In this document: one piece after another, positions 13,098-22,714 of the stretch
Numbering within the stretch: position 1 is the first letter of the stretch
How the letters are laid out: each line of letters opens with the position of its first letter
Origin: Archilochus colubris
Lineage: Eukaryota; Chordata; Aves; Apodiformes; Trochilidae
Direction of reading: 5' to 3'
Assembly (NCBI GenBank): GCA_023079485.1
Contig: CM041090.1
Location: 31,832,874 to 31,896,873 of the forward strand
Length of the DNA stretch: 64,000 nt
The notes under the pieces: generated by a model
What the model saw: the letters and a program-made list of their open reading frames with translations, nothing else
Databases searched by the model: none
What the model was told of the DNA's origin: nothing
Position numbers and translations under genes: made by a program

Positions 13098-15146
13098 ACT
13101 GAGCAGCTTGTAGTCTTGTTCAGTGGTGCACTTTGCCTTGCAAGAAAGGGGTAGGCTGGGAATTATTCGTAAGCTTGGGATCACCTGGGTCCAGCCTTTT
13201 CCCAACTCACTGCAGCTCATGGTTGATGACATGGCTCATCTCCTCCTTCCTGCTTTCTTGGTGTCTTCAGATGTTTGGTCAGCTCCCACTTGTCCCTGCA
13301 GGCCACTTAACATAGCTATACCTGGTTTCATCCAACCTGAATCTATTCTGCCCTCTATTCCTGACATGTTTCTTGTTTGCTGGACACTTGAACACTTTTA
13401 CTTGACTCAATATTTAACGAATTGATAAAAGCTAAAAGATATTATAACAAAACACAGTTGTTACAGCAAGTGACTAGAGGTGATTCCTTCCATACTGGCA
13501 TCACTGTCTTTTAGATAATTCTAACAAGCAGCAGAAAGCAGCTCAGGACATAGGGCTGTAGAACAATATAACCTCAACCTCCTCCCTCAGCTAAGTAGTG
13601 TTAATTTGACTGACTAGCAGAGGCAGCAGTAATAGTGGAAATGAAATTGGATGGAGTTCAGTATAAGTTACACAAGCATACTGAGCCCCTGACGGCGTTA
13701 ATAAATTCTCAGAGTTGGTGGTATAAGTAGATCAGTATGACTCTGTTTCCCTCAGCTGATCCCAGTTCCAGGGCTTTAGTTCCTCTTGGGACTGTGAATG
13801 CAACCTTGTGTACCCATTGCTCTCATTGCTGTGGTTGACAAGCAACAAACTGAAAGCTGAGTGTAGTCTCTGGGGAGAAGAAATGTGTGGTTTACCTGTG
13901 CCACAGTAACATCTTGGATGGCAGCATGAATAAACCAGATGTGCTGAAAACAGGACTATAGATCTGTAATTGCTTCTAGGACTGCCTGGGAGATGAAAAC
14001 ATCTTGTAAAGCAGAGACTATGATAAATGCTTTATCTGCTTGACTATGTAAGCCTCTTTTCCTTTTTTATTTCCCCATTTCAAAATGGACCAAACAGCCA
14101 TCCAGCTAAGTCACTTTTCTATCATAACTTGTAATGACCTCAAACTCATGACCCTTTCACACCAGCATTTTTCTGTGCTTTGTTTATTCTGAGCTTGTCT
14201 TCTGCCATCTCCTTGCATGTATCCTCAGCTGGGTTTGAAGTCCCAGCAACAGATAGTGCCCACAGACACTGCTCAGCAGGTGCTGGAGCTGCAGCTTGCA
14301 CAGTCTTGCTGCTGTCCTGTGGCATTGTGCATCTGTACAAGGCCCCCAGCACATCCCAGCTGTGGATGTGAAGACAAAATCTGCAGTAAAGCAAACCATG
14401 TTTGTTGGTTAACTTTCTGGAAAAAAATCTTGATTTCAACTAACTATGGTAAAATTAATGTAGATACAGGATGAGAGGAGGAATAAGGACAAGGTGGGGA
14501 TGGCAGGAAATTGCAGTGTGTTCATTTGCATATGAAGAGGGCTAAATTTATACCAAGTGCAAGGAAGGCAGCATGATGTAGTGGGCATTTAGGAAGGTAT
14601 TCACATTTTCCCTAAACTGCACAGAAGCTTTTCCCTAGGACTGCACGTGCCTCTGACACTCCTTTTGAACACACTGATACTCCTTCCTTACCGCAGATGA
14701 ATTCAATCATGCTTGAGAACAGTTCAAGGCTGAGAATTCAAGAGGCTTGGATTGAGCTACTACCAGCTGTGTGTGTGCCAAGCAAATCATTTTGCTTTCA
14801 TACACTGTGAAGCAAGGACTACAATGAAAGTGTTGCCTCACAGGTTCCTTGAGACATAGATCGCTTTTATCAGAGACCCCTGGATGATTAATAAAGTGCC
14901 AGGACTGATGCTACCAAAATGAAGTAATACTCAGCTGGGGAATACCATAGTTACATTGCAATCTAGGAACTTAGCCCTTTATAGGCACTACTAATGTCAG
15001 CCTGGCAGTTGATGGTGGCGATTATGTATCCTGTTTTATGTACTTTCAGAGACACACTTCTGTCTATCATTGATCATGAAAGTTCAGGGCTAGGAATATT
15101 GATTTATAGACAGAGTTTCTGAATAATTAGCAGTATATTTAGAGAA

Positions 15147-15349
15147 ACTTGAAAACTACCGAGAGGTTGTCATCCTGTCTGAAAAACTGTAACAATATTC
15201 TAAAGGGAAAAAAAACGTCACAGTAAAAATTTTCTGGGGTTTCAATTAACAGCATCTCTGCTTGCATTCAAGACAGGGAATGACTGTTCTCAAAAAATAT
15301 CTAAGAATATCAAGTTGCAATCTAAAATAAGTGGACAGGAGGGTTATTT
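15147..15349 (+). repeat. Arm A of a 0.2-kb inverted duplication
   Basis: These 203 bases are the reverse complement of 22510-22714, with about seven substitutions and one 2-base indel. Shared features include ACTACCGAGAGGTTGTCATC, a run of eight A followed by ACGTCA (a CREB/ATF-type half site, 15215-15220), and TATCTAAGAATATCAA. Just outside the core, weaker matching patches remain (CAGTATATTTA at 15131-15141, ACAGATTTGC at 15365-15374), so the original duplication was probably larger. There is no open frame. It could be an unclassified dispersed repeat or a duplicated conserved non-coding element. Confidence 0.9.
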
Positions 15350-18300
15350 TGTGTGCCAAACACCACAGATTTGCAAGGCCTCAGACTTGGAAGGCATGTG
15401 CTCCTCTGGAATATATGTGCTGAAGATAGCACACTGCTAAAAGTCAAAATAAGATAGCATAGGTGTATTTGAAATTTATTATAATTAAGATTTCCAGCCC
15501 TTGTTTATAGAAATGAAAAAGAACTGGATCAAAAAAACTGTATTTAAAAGGTTGTAGTCAGAAGTAATTAATGTTTAAAGTGACTGTATAACCATACACA
15601 GCCAACCTACACAAGTGCAGATACTCAAGAGGTTTGTGATTAGTAGTTAGCCTTACTTCTTACCTAATATATTGGTGCTTTTAGAAGTCACAAACATTAC
15701 ATACTGTTAAATTTTGTTCACAGTGTGAAGACTTTCTTGCAGTAACTTAATCTTCTAGTAAAAGTTTTAGCACACAATACCTTGTCTCTGCTTCTAGAGG
15801 AAGTTGTCCCCATGTCAAGCTAAATATTGATAACCTCCTACCTCTGCTTCGTATGGCTCCTACCACCTGCAGTGCTCTCACTGCAAGCTGCTGCTGAAAA
15901 GGACAGGATTTGACATTACAGGCCACTGTGGTCCTTGATCTGCAAGGGGAATTATTACTGCATTATGTGAGGAGAATTGCACCTTCCCAGCTAGATTTTG
16001 AGTGAAGGAATGAAACACTGAGACATGTAATAGTGCACTGTGAATTTGGGGCTGAATAAAAAATGAGTTATGAGTAGATCAATTTTGCAGGCTCCTGCAT
16101 TTGCCCCTATGTTTCAATGAGCCTGGCCATCCCAGTCCTTAGGGGTGCTCCAGACACACTGGGCTTCAGACTGTACAAAGCTCATGCAAAGACTTCCAGA
16201 GCAGCCTCCTTAAAATGTTTGGCCCTGTGGGCTCCAAAGACTGTCAGTGGGGATCAGCTCCTCTGAGAAGTGTGATTCTCTGCACCTGTTCTTCATATTT
16301 AGAAGACTCTCCTGTCTTAAAGTACACTGTGCAAACCTGGATTTCTCTAACCCTGAAGGTTTCCAGTCTGGTTGCTAGGCTGTCCTGTGGGTATTCTCCT
16401 TGCTTCTCATCTCCTGTTTCTCCAACAAGGCTTTTGCTTGTTTACTTTTTGTTAATCCCAGACCCCCTTCTGCTTCCTCTCTTGCAGGAGCCTTGTATCC
16501 TCTGTGTACCCCATCTCTGCACCTGGTATGGGCTCACCCTCTGGTTCTGAGGCCAGCAGCCTCTCAGCTGATGTGGGATGGCATGTCCTCATCTGGTTGT
16601 AAAAAGAGATTGGGGAAGGTGCTGGACCCAGGGGACAGGGTAGTATTCAAGAGTCAGGTGGACATGACATCTTTTTCTGATATCTTACACTGGTTTCTAC
16701 ATGTGGCAAAAAACACCTCTTTCTTCCTGGCCTACCTTTTCCCCTCTTGTTTAGTTATTCCTTCCCCTGGCTTCAGGCTGTCCCTCTTCACAGCCTCTCT
16801 AAAGATGCTGTGCTTAAGAGACAAGGTAATCTGTCTTTTACCTGGGTGCCAGACTTGCATAGATTCAGGAAAAATCTAATTCTGTCAGGTCTGTGGGCTC
16901 TCCAAGTGGTTCAGTTAATCACTCCAGAGCTGATCCCTGTTTCTTTAAACTACTGAGGCAGTTTGCATCCAAAATTATGAGTATAGATAGGGATCCTGGA
17001 AAAGTTTGGGATGAAGCAGCACAGCTTCTACACTAAGTCCTTCTGGACCTCCCCCAGCTCTGCTCAGGAGTGTGGGGAGCTCTTGCAGTGACCTTACCCC
17101 AGTTTGGGTGATGGGGTCAGATGTCTGTCAGAACTTTCTCACACAAGAACTGGAAACAGAAAACTTGATGACACAAAAACTCCTGACACAGCCTGACTGC
17201 CCCTTCTGTTGTTGAAGTTAATAGCTAAGCTCTCACTCCCTTTCATAGGGCAGAATGGGCTTTTCCAGCCATACAGTGCTCAAGGAGTAGGGAGGTAAGG
17301 ACTGCTGTGTGCCTGACAGCTGCAAAACTAGTGCCTGGAAAAAGGAGCTTTATGGTTGTTTACTCTTGTCATAGCAATTTTTTTCTTTTTCAATACATTC
17401 ATGAGCTCATTCTCCTGGGCTCTGCAGCCTGTAATTGCAAATGTGGCAAGAGGAAAAAAGCCTACTAAAACCGGAGGTCAAGGCATGCTCAGGGAAGTGT
17501 TACAAGTATTGCATTGCATTTGTGCACACATGCTTATCAAGCAAACATGTAAATATCTGTTTGCTTGTATCTTCCAAGAGATGCATTAATTAGATAAGTA
17601 TGGATATACCATAGGTATATGTCTTGTTTGGAATTTTTACTAAACACAGGACCACATACTGAGGTGCTTTATCAGTTTTTACTCAGGAAAAACTCACAGC
17701 TTTAATGTTATAATGCTTGTATACATATTAAACCATAATGCGTTGCACAGGGGTTTTCTTTCAGTTCAAAAGTGATAATACTTACACCATGATGCGACAC
17801 TACAAAAATTTAGAACTGAAGTGCTTTATAAGTAAATTCTATTAGAAAGTTTTGGACATGCATCTTCAAGTCCACTGTAAAACACTTAACCTACTCCTTC
17901 TCAAACGAAAACCAGGATTTCGTTTGCAGCCCAGAATTCATTAAACACACGGCCAAATTTCTGTTTTTTCACATTTGTGACTTCTTCCCCATTTATTTCC
18001 AGAATTTTAGAACTTTTCTTAATTTCTAATAATGAAGAATATCCATTCAAAACTCAAGGAATCTAAAAAGTTGTGCTTGGACCATAGTTGTCAGTAGCCA
18101 AACTCAATCACCTGGTTCAGAGAAGGAATTTGGGCTTGTCCAACAAAAGCAACTAAGAGCATAGCCTGTATTTTGGGTTGTTGAAAAAATATCTGTAAAG
18201 TATTTAAAAGATAGTAAAAAGTTCAGCTTTTACCTATCACTTTGATCATACCTGGGGATTTTAATATACAGGATTTTTTAATTTTAATTTTTATTTTTTT

Positions 18301-18970
18301 TACAGAAGAGCTAGAATGCTTTCTTTTTTCTTTTTCTTTCTTAACAACATACACAAGAGCAATATCCCCCAAAGCAGACTTGCACTCAGACATGAAATGA
18401 AAAACTTATGTTTATAAAAGCCATCTCCTTTTGCTTAAAGCAGAGAGATATGCTGAGAAACTGGTACAGTATGACAACATTTTAAACACAGAGGAGACAA
18501 GATTTATCTGGCTGGTACACAATATAAAGCAAAAATCGAACACCAATGTCACAGGATTATATTGAAACAAACCACAGTAATTAGATGCTTTGAAGTCAAG
18601 CCTATATTTTCTTCAGCTTTTTCATGAATTATTGATCCACTTTCCTCATTAAATAGAGTAGCAGGCTCTTGCAGTAAATGGACAAGTGACTACAACATTT
18701 ATATAATCAAATATCCTCTGCATCTGGCAATAAAACACATTTGTGTGTAAAGCATCCTTTCTGAATTGACATCCCTGCAAAACAGATTTACTAGAATAAC
18801 CACATTCCTCTTCTTTTGTCTCTAAAACATAGCTTCTCTCGCATCATCATGCAATCCACTATTTTACACTGATTGTATTAAGCAAAATATTTTCCAAGAG
18901 CCTGTATCATCCATTGTGCAACAGAACATTTCTTCTCTATAATAAGATGTAAATAAACTGTCTCACTTAC
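15350..18970. other. Non-coding DNA; moderately GC-rich stretch 16.0-17.3 kb
   Basis: The stretch 16.0-17.3 kb is less AT-rich than its surroundings and holds a 159-codon plus frame (16400-16879). That frame has no splice signals and no recognisable domain, and an overlapping frame in another phase is also long, so I treat it as chance. The stretch 17.6-18.97 kb is AT-rich and lies just downstream of the minus-strand 29-nt exon, so it would be intron in that model. T-rich tracts occur near 18273-18342. Confidence 0.45.
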
Positions 18971-18999
18971 CTTATTTTCTCCATCTCTGCCGCAGAGGC
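18971..18999 (-). CDS. Candidate 29-nt exon with a strong-context ATG (minus strand)
   Basis: Read on the minus strand, the acceptor TTTGATTTCTTGTAG is followed by 29 bases and then the near-perfect donor AATAAG|GTAAGTGAG. The exon contains GCAGAGATGG, an ATG with purine at -3 and G at +4. If the exon initiates translation, it would start Met-Glu-Lys-Ile and continue into the next exon. If it is entered in phase 0 it reads ASAAEMEKI without a stop; one of the other two phases is also open. A 590-bp intron would link it to the leader-exon candidate ending at 19588. An 8-bp-arm hairpin (19026-19049) lies just upstream of the acceptor. No later exon of this gene was found below 18970. The splice signals are seen directly; expression is inference. 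Confidence 0.4.
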
Positions 19000-19025
19000 C
19001 TACAAGAAATCAAATAATAGGAGCA

Positions 19026-19049
19026 AGTGAATGAAAGAAAACATTCACT
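19026..19049. repeat. Small hairpin upstream of the 29-nt exon acceptor
   Basis: AGTGAATG and CATTCACT form perfect 8-bp arms around an 8-base A-rich loop. On the minus strand the hairpin lies about 27-50 bases 5' of the 3' splice site, where a branch point is usually found. An effect on splicing is speculative. Confidence 0.5.
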
Positions 19050-19079
19050 CTGCAGATTAATGCATAGTTAAGGCTTTCC

Positions 19080-19870
19080 AAATGGTTTTCGACAAGTGCC
19101 TACAAAGCGACGATAAGCGAACCCCACATCTGCATTAGCTGAAAATAACACTGACAGATGAACTGGGGAATAACGCAGCACACTGCAGGAGCACTGTATA
19201 CCCACGAGCCATGGGCAACAGAATGACTCAGTTGTAGCTCTGAGGCAGAAAACGGGGAGGGAAAAAGAAAAAGCGAGCAGCAGCAAGTAACAGGTTACTG
19301 TGCCTCCTGGGCGTCAGAGGAAAAGTTGAAATGCGGTGCTACCCTCTGCTCGGTGAGCATGGCAGCAGTGCTCGGCTGGCTGGGAAACGGCGGTGACTTC
19401 ATCACACGTGAATTTTGGGCTCAATTCATCATCTTTCACAGAGCCCGAGAGAAGGAAGGGACACAAGCTTGCCTCATCGGTGGGAGTTTCAAGTGATCAA
19501 ATTACTTTTCCCAAGTAACAGACTCTCTTGGCAATTAGCATCTCAATACGTGGAGGCTTTATCTTTAACCCTTTCACTGCTACTTACCCGGGCTGTAGCT
19601 TACAACTCCGGGAACTCCTCGGGTCCCTCTGCCTGCTCTGCAGCCAGGTCCCGTTAACCCTCCCTTAGACCTCAGCCTCTACCTCCCGGCAGAGCCGTGG
19701 GTGGGTGGTCATGGCACTCATCTGTCTTGTTCCTTCTTCCGTTCAGATTCTGTAAATCCCTGCTTCTCTATAGCACCGAGACTCATTAATCTACCTGACA
19801 CTACTTCTGTCGAAAGCAGAGTCTCTTTAACCCTTTGGTTTCCTTTTCATTATCTCGGGTAGATCCTTAA
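19080..19870 (-). promoter_or_regulatory. CpG-enriched block, candidate promoter
   Basis: Roughly two dozen or more CpG dinucleotides fall within about 800 bases, while neighbouring DNA has only a few per kilobase. It includes a perfect E-box CACGTG (19405-19410) beside TGACTTCATCA. On the minus strand there is a CACCC-rich start (CCACCCACCCACGG), the reverse of about 19702-19715. CpG-rich TATA-less blocks of this size commonly mark vertebrate promoters. The minus-strand donor at 19587 and the 29-nt exon at 18971 suggest transcription toward lower coordinates. Plus-strand or bidirectional activity cannot be excluded. Confidence 0.45.
19588..19720 (-). other. Candidate 5' leader exon (minus strand), 5' end approximate
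   Basis: On the minus strand the CpG-rich segment runs into CAGCCCGG|GTAAGTAGC, a strong 5' splice site whose last exon base is 19588. The stretch upstream is GC-rich, with CGGGAGGTAGAGG, GGACCCGAGG and TTCCCGGAG, as expected of a first exon. No ATG-initiated frame stands out, so it would be untranslated leader joined to the 29-nt exon. The transcription start cannot be placed from sequence, and 19720 is only an estimate. Confidence 0.35.
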
Positions 19871-21653
19871 TAGCTGCTTCCATTTCATTTTATCTCACCA
19901 CTGGCACAGGATCCCAGCAGTCCTCCTGGTCCCACTTTATTGCAGGGAAGGAATGAGCACACAGAGCAATCCTGCAATCTCTTGAGCCAGATAAATCCCA
20001 GCATCACAGAATCTCTTATTTATACTGAAGGCATTGCTCATAAATCATGAACACTTTAAACCTTATTGATTAATGGTTAACAATCATATCTGAGCATGAA
20101 ATAAATTAAAGATAAAAAATAGAAAACTGTAAATTTAACCAGTTAACCAGCAGGAAATCTGTCACGCTGCCTAATAAAACATCGTAAATGACAAATTGTT
20201 GGCTCTTCATTGGGTCACTCATCTTCCCTTCTCCTCATTTATTTTTGATTTGTCCATTAGCTAAGTTGTCATTCAGGCTGGTGTTCCCATGATAATTTCA
20301 GATGGCATACAGTAAGGATTTTAGGCTTCCACCATATCTTGGTATGCAAAAAGCCATCTGCAGGAAAAGCCCTTCTCAGCTTCCCAGTAATAGATGGAAT
20401 ACATATTTACATGGTCCCTGATCTGTTGGAATCATGGGGTTGCCTTTAGTAATCCCAGATCTTGAGATTACAAACACAGCCTAAGGCATAGTAATTGCTT
20501 TTGCTAATTTATATCTACTCATTAAATCAATGCGTATTCTGTAATTTGCAGGAAACAGTTTAAACATTGTTAACCAGAAAATGAACCACAAGGGCTATCT
20601 CCCTGGGCATGGGAAGCTACTGTCAGTCTCATGGTCTTGTCCATTTGGTTTTCTGAAGATGAACTGTCAAAAAGTGTCCTTATCATCATCTTCCTGTCAC
20701 TTTGGTGAGGCTGGACATAGTTTTCTCCAGGGCCACTCACTATTGCTTTGCCTTGAACTGTGGCAGTTACACATGAAGACAGAGTACCTAAAAGATTTGA
20801 TTTTAGAGCCTATATCATAGCAATATCCACGGACATACAGGGAAGCTGCTCGGCCTTGTTTTTTCTTTGATGCTGTGCATATTGCTGTACACAGGGATTA
20901 GGGAGGTAGTTTTTTGTGTGTTTTGTGTGACTGAAACACAGGCTGGAGAAGAGGATCTGTGGGCTGGCATTCTGGCTACACTCATCTGTGAATGCAGGTG
21001 AGTCATTGGCTGCCAATCCCGACAGGAAATTAGTAGGGAAAAGAGGCACAGCAAGTGCTTGACACCAAAACAAACCAGAAATCTAAACCAAGCTGCAATT
21101 AATTCCATATGAACTACTGAACATTTTGTTTGCTTGTTTGTTTCTATGGTAGAGCTTCTTTATTACCTCCTTACAGTAAAAGCTTCTTGTTTCATGAAAC
21201 ATTGCCAATTTTCCTTTGGACCATTAGGGATGTTCTCCCCTACCTTCCCTGACAGCCTTTACAGTGAAGAAAGGGCTTCTCTCTGATGTGGGAGCAATGG
21301 GTTCAGCTCAGACCTCCTTGAGGAGGATGCTCTGCCCAAAGGTCAGAAGGCTTTCTGAGCTGTGGCACTGCAACAATTCATTGCTTCTTTTGATATGAAT
21401 CCACCTCCAGTAAATAAACAGGAACTGAAGCCTGACTGTTTTTTAGGACAAGCTTGATTTCAGACTAGAGAGTCAAATGAACATAGAGGAACTTTCGACA
21501 GTGTAAAAAGGAGAATCTGTAGAAATATAACTTTTATTCCAAGCAGTTAATTTTTTCAGAAAATTGTTTTCTTTTGGAAGGTCATTTTTTCTTTATTTTC
21601 CTACTTTTTCTTCTTCCTTTTTTTTTTTTTTCTTTTTTTCTTTCTCTCTTTTT

Positions 21654-21685
<32 letters not shown>

Positions 21686-22480
21686 TTTCCCCACTAAAAC
21701 AGCCTTAGCAACTCAAAATTGTTTTAAATGCTTGTGGTTTTTTGAAGCAGCTCCTCTTTCACAGGGTGACTTTTTTAATGAGGCAAAATTGCTGTTTCCT
21801 AGCCAGATCCCTGCCATTGATACAGCCTGTGGAAGTTTAGAGGCTACATCATCCTCCCACTACTCTCTATGAAGGCTTCTATCCGAAATACCCTGCTGAA
21901 CTGATTTTTAAAATGTATTCTAAACAGCTCTGAATTGGCCACTTTTAGGATCAATCTTGTCCTGAAAATCTTGTGGGACTTATTTAAAGCAGGAAGACTG
22001 AAGCAGATGTTGGTATCAGAATGACCTTTATGACATATCATTTATAAGTTCCTGCTTGCTAGCAGGTTAATTTTTTTCCAAGTGTTTCTTGATGCCTGAA
22101 CTGAATAGTGTGATAGAAGCTGTGTGATTTTTTAAAAAATGAAATATTTTTAATTAAGATCAGTAATTAGATTTAATTACAGAAATATCAGGTATTATTT
22201 AAATACCTGTTGGGCCTTCTCGGCACTACCAATGCAGTGTGGATAAAGAATTTATTTAATCAAATTGTTGCTTTTAACAAAAAGGTTGGCCCGTGTAATT
22301 CAATATCCTGACTCCATATACAGTCTGCTGCCTAAAATACTAAGACTTTTTACAGAAGTACTTAATGTAGTAACTTTGCCTGGAAGCACTTTCAGGCAAT
22401 GCCTAAGACTTTCTTTTTTCTGAAAGTGCTGAGCATTTAAAAGTCCATTTTAGAACAGGTTTTCAAAAGCAAATCTGTTG

Positions 22481-22482
<2 letters not shown>
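19871..22482. other. Non-coding DNA inside the inverted-repeat spacer
   Basis: No supported exon. On the minus-strand gene model this lies between the 55645-56568 exon and the CpG block. It contains a long pyrimidine tract (21585-21692). Frames at 20.58-21.1 kb are short and unsupported. Confidence 0.45.
21585..21692. repeat. Long T-rich polypyrimidine tract
   Basis: About 108 bases, overwhelmingly T and C on the plus strand, made of T runs broken by single C, ending CCCC. The Phe/Ser-rich frame over it is an artefact of composition. Confidence 0.9.

Positions 22483-22509
<27 letters not shown>
22483..22509. repeat. T27 homopolymer abutting inverted-repeat arm B
   Basis: Twenty-seven consecutive T end exactly where similarity to arm A begins. 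In the orientation of arm A this is an A27 run at the 3' edge of the copy. Past the run, GCAAATCTGT (22469-22478) is the reverse complement of the decamer that follows arm A. The run may therefore be an internal expansion and not a retroposition tail. Confidence 0.9.
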
Positions 22510-22516
<7 letters not shown>

Positions 22517-22714
22517 CCTCCTGCCTGCTTATTTTAGATTGCAAGTTGATATTCTTAGATATTTTTTGAGAACAAAGTCATTCACTGTCTTGAATGCAAG
22601 TAGAGATGCTGTTAATTGAAACCTCAGAAAATTTTTACTGTGACGTTTTTTTTCCCTTTAGAATATTGTTACAGTTTTTCAGACAGGATGACAACCTCTC
22701 GGTAGTTTTCAAGT
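22510..22714 (-). repeat. Arm B of a 0.2-kb inverted duplication
   Basis: These 205 bases are the reverse complement of 15147-15349, at about 96% identity over the core, with an extra TT in the TGACTTTGTTCTC segment. The spacer is about 7.2 kb. The flanking patch TAAAAATACTG (22728-22738) matches the reverse of CAGTATATTTA beside arm A with one mismatch, past an indel. The conserved TGACGT motif is present here too. No reading frame or known transposon feature was recognised. Confidence 0.9.

Larger units (their letters stand above)
4788..15146. other. Long non-coding block, nothing recognised beyond simple tracts
   Basis: About 10 kb of AT-rich sequence without a supported exon, RNA gene or transposon. 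Open frames reach roughly 100 codons and look like chance. Weak donor-like sites, for example AAG|GTAAGG near 6456, lack convincing acceptors. It contains an A19 tract at 7347 and a pyrimidine tract at 13037-13097. Confidence 0.45.

Noticed and set aside
16400..16879. 159-codon plus-strand open frame
   Set aside because: It has no splice sites or known domain, an overlapping long frame lies in another phase, and the moderately GC-rich background makes chance likely.
21564..21872. Phe/Ser-rich 102-codon frame
   Set aside because: It is produced by the T-rich pyrimidine tract.
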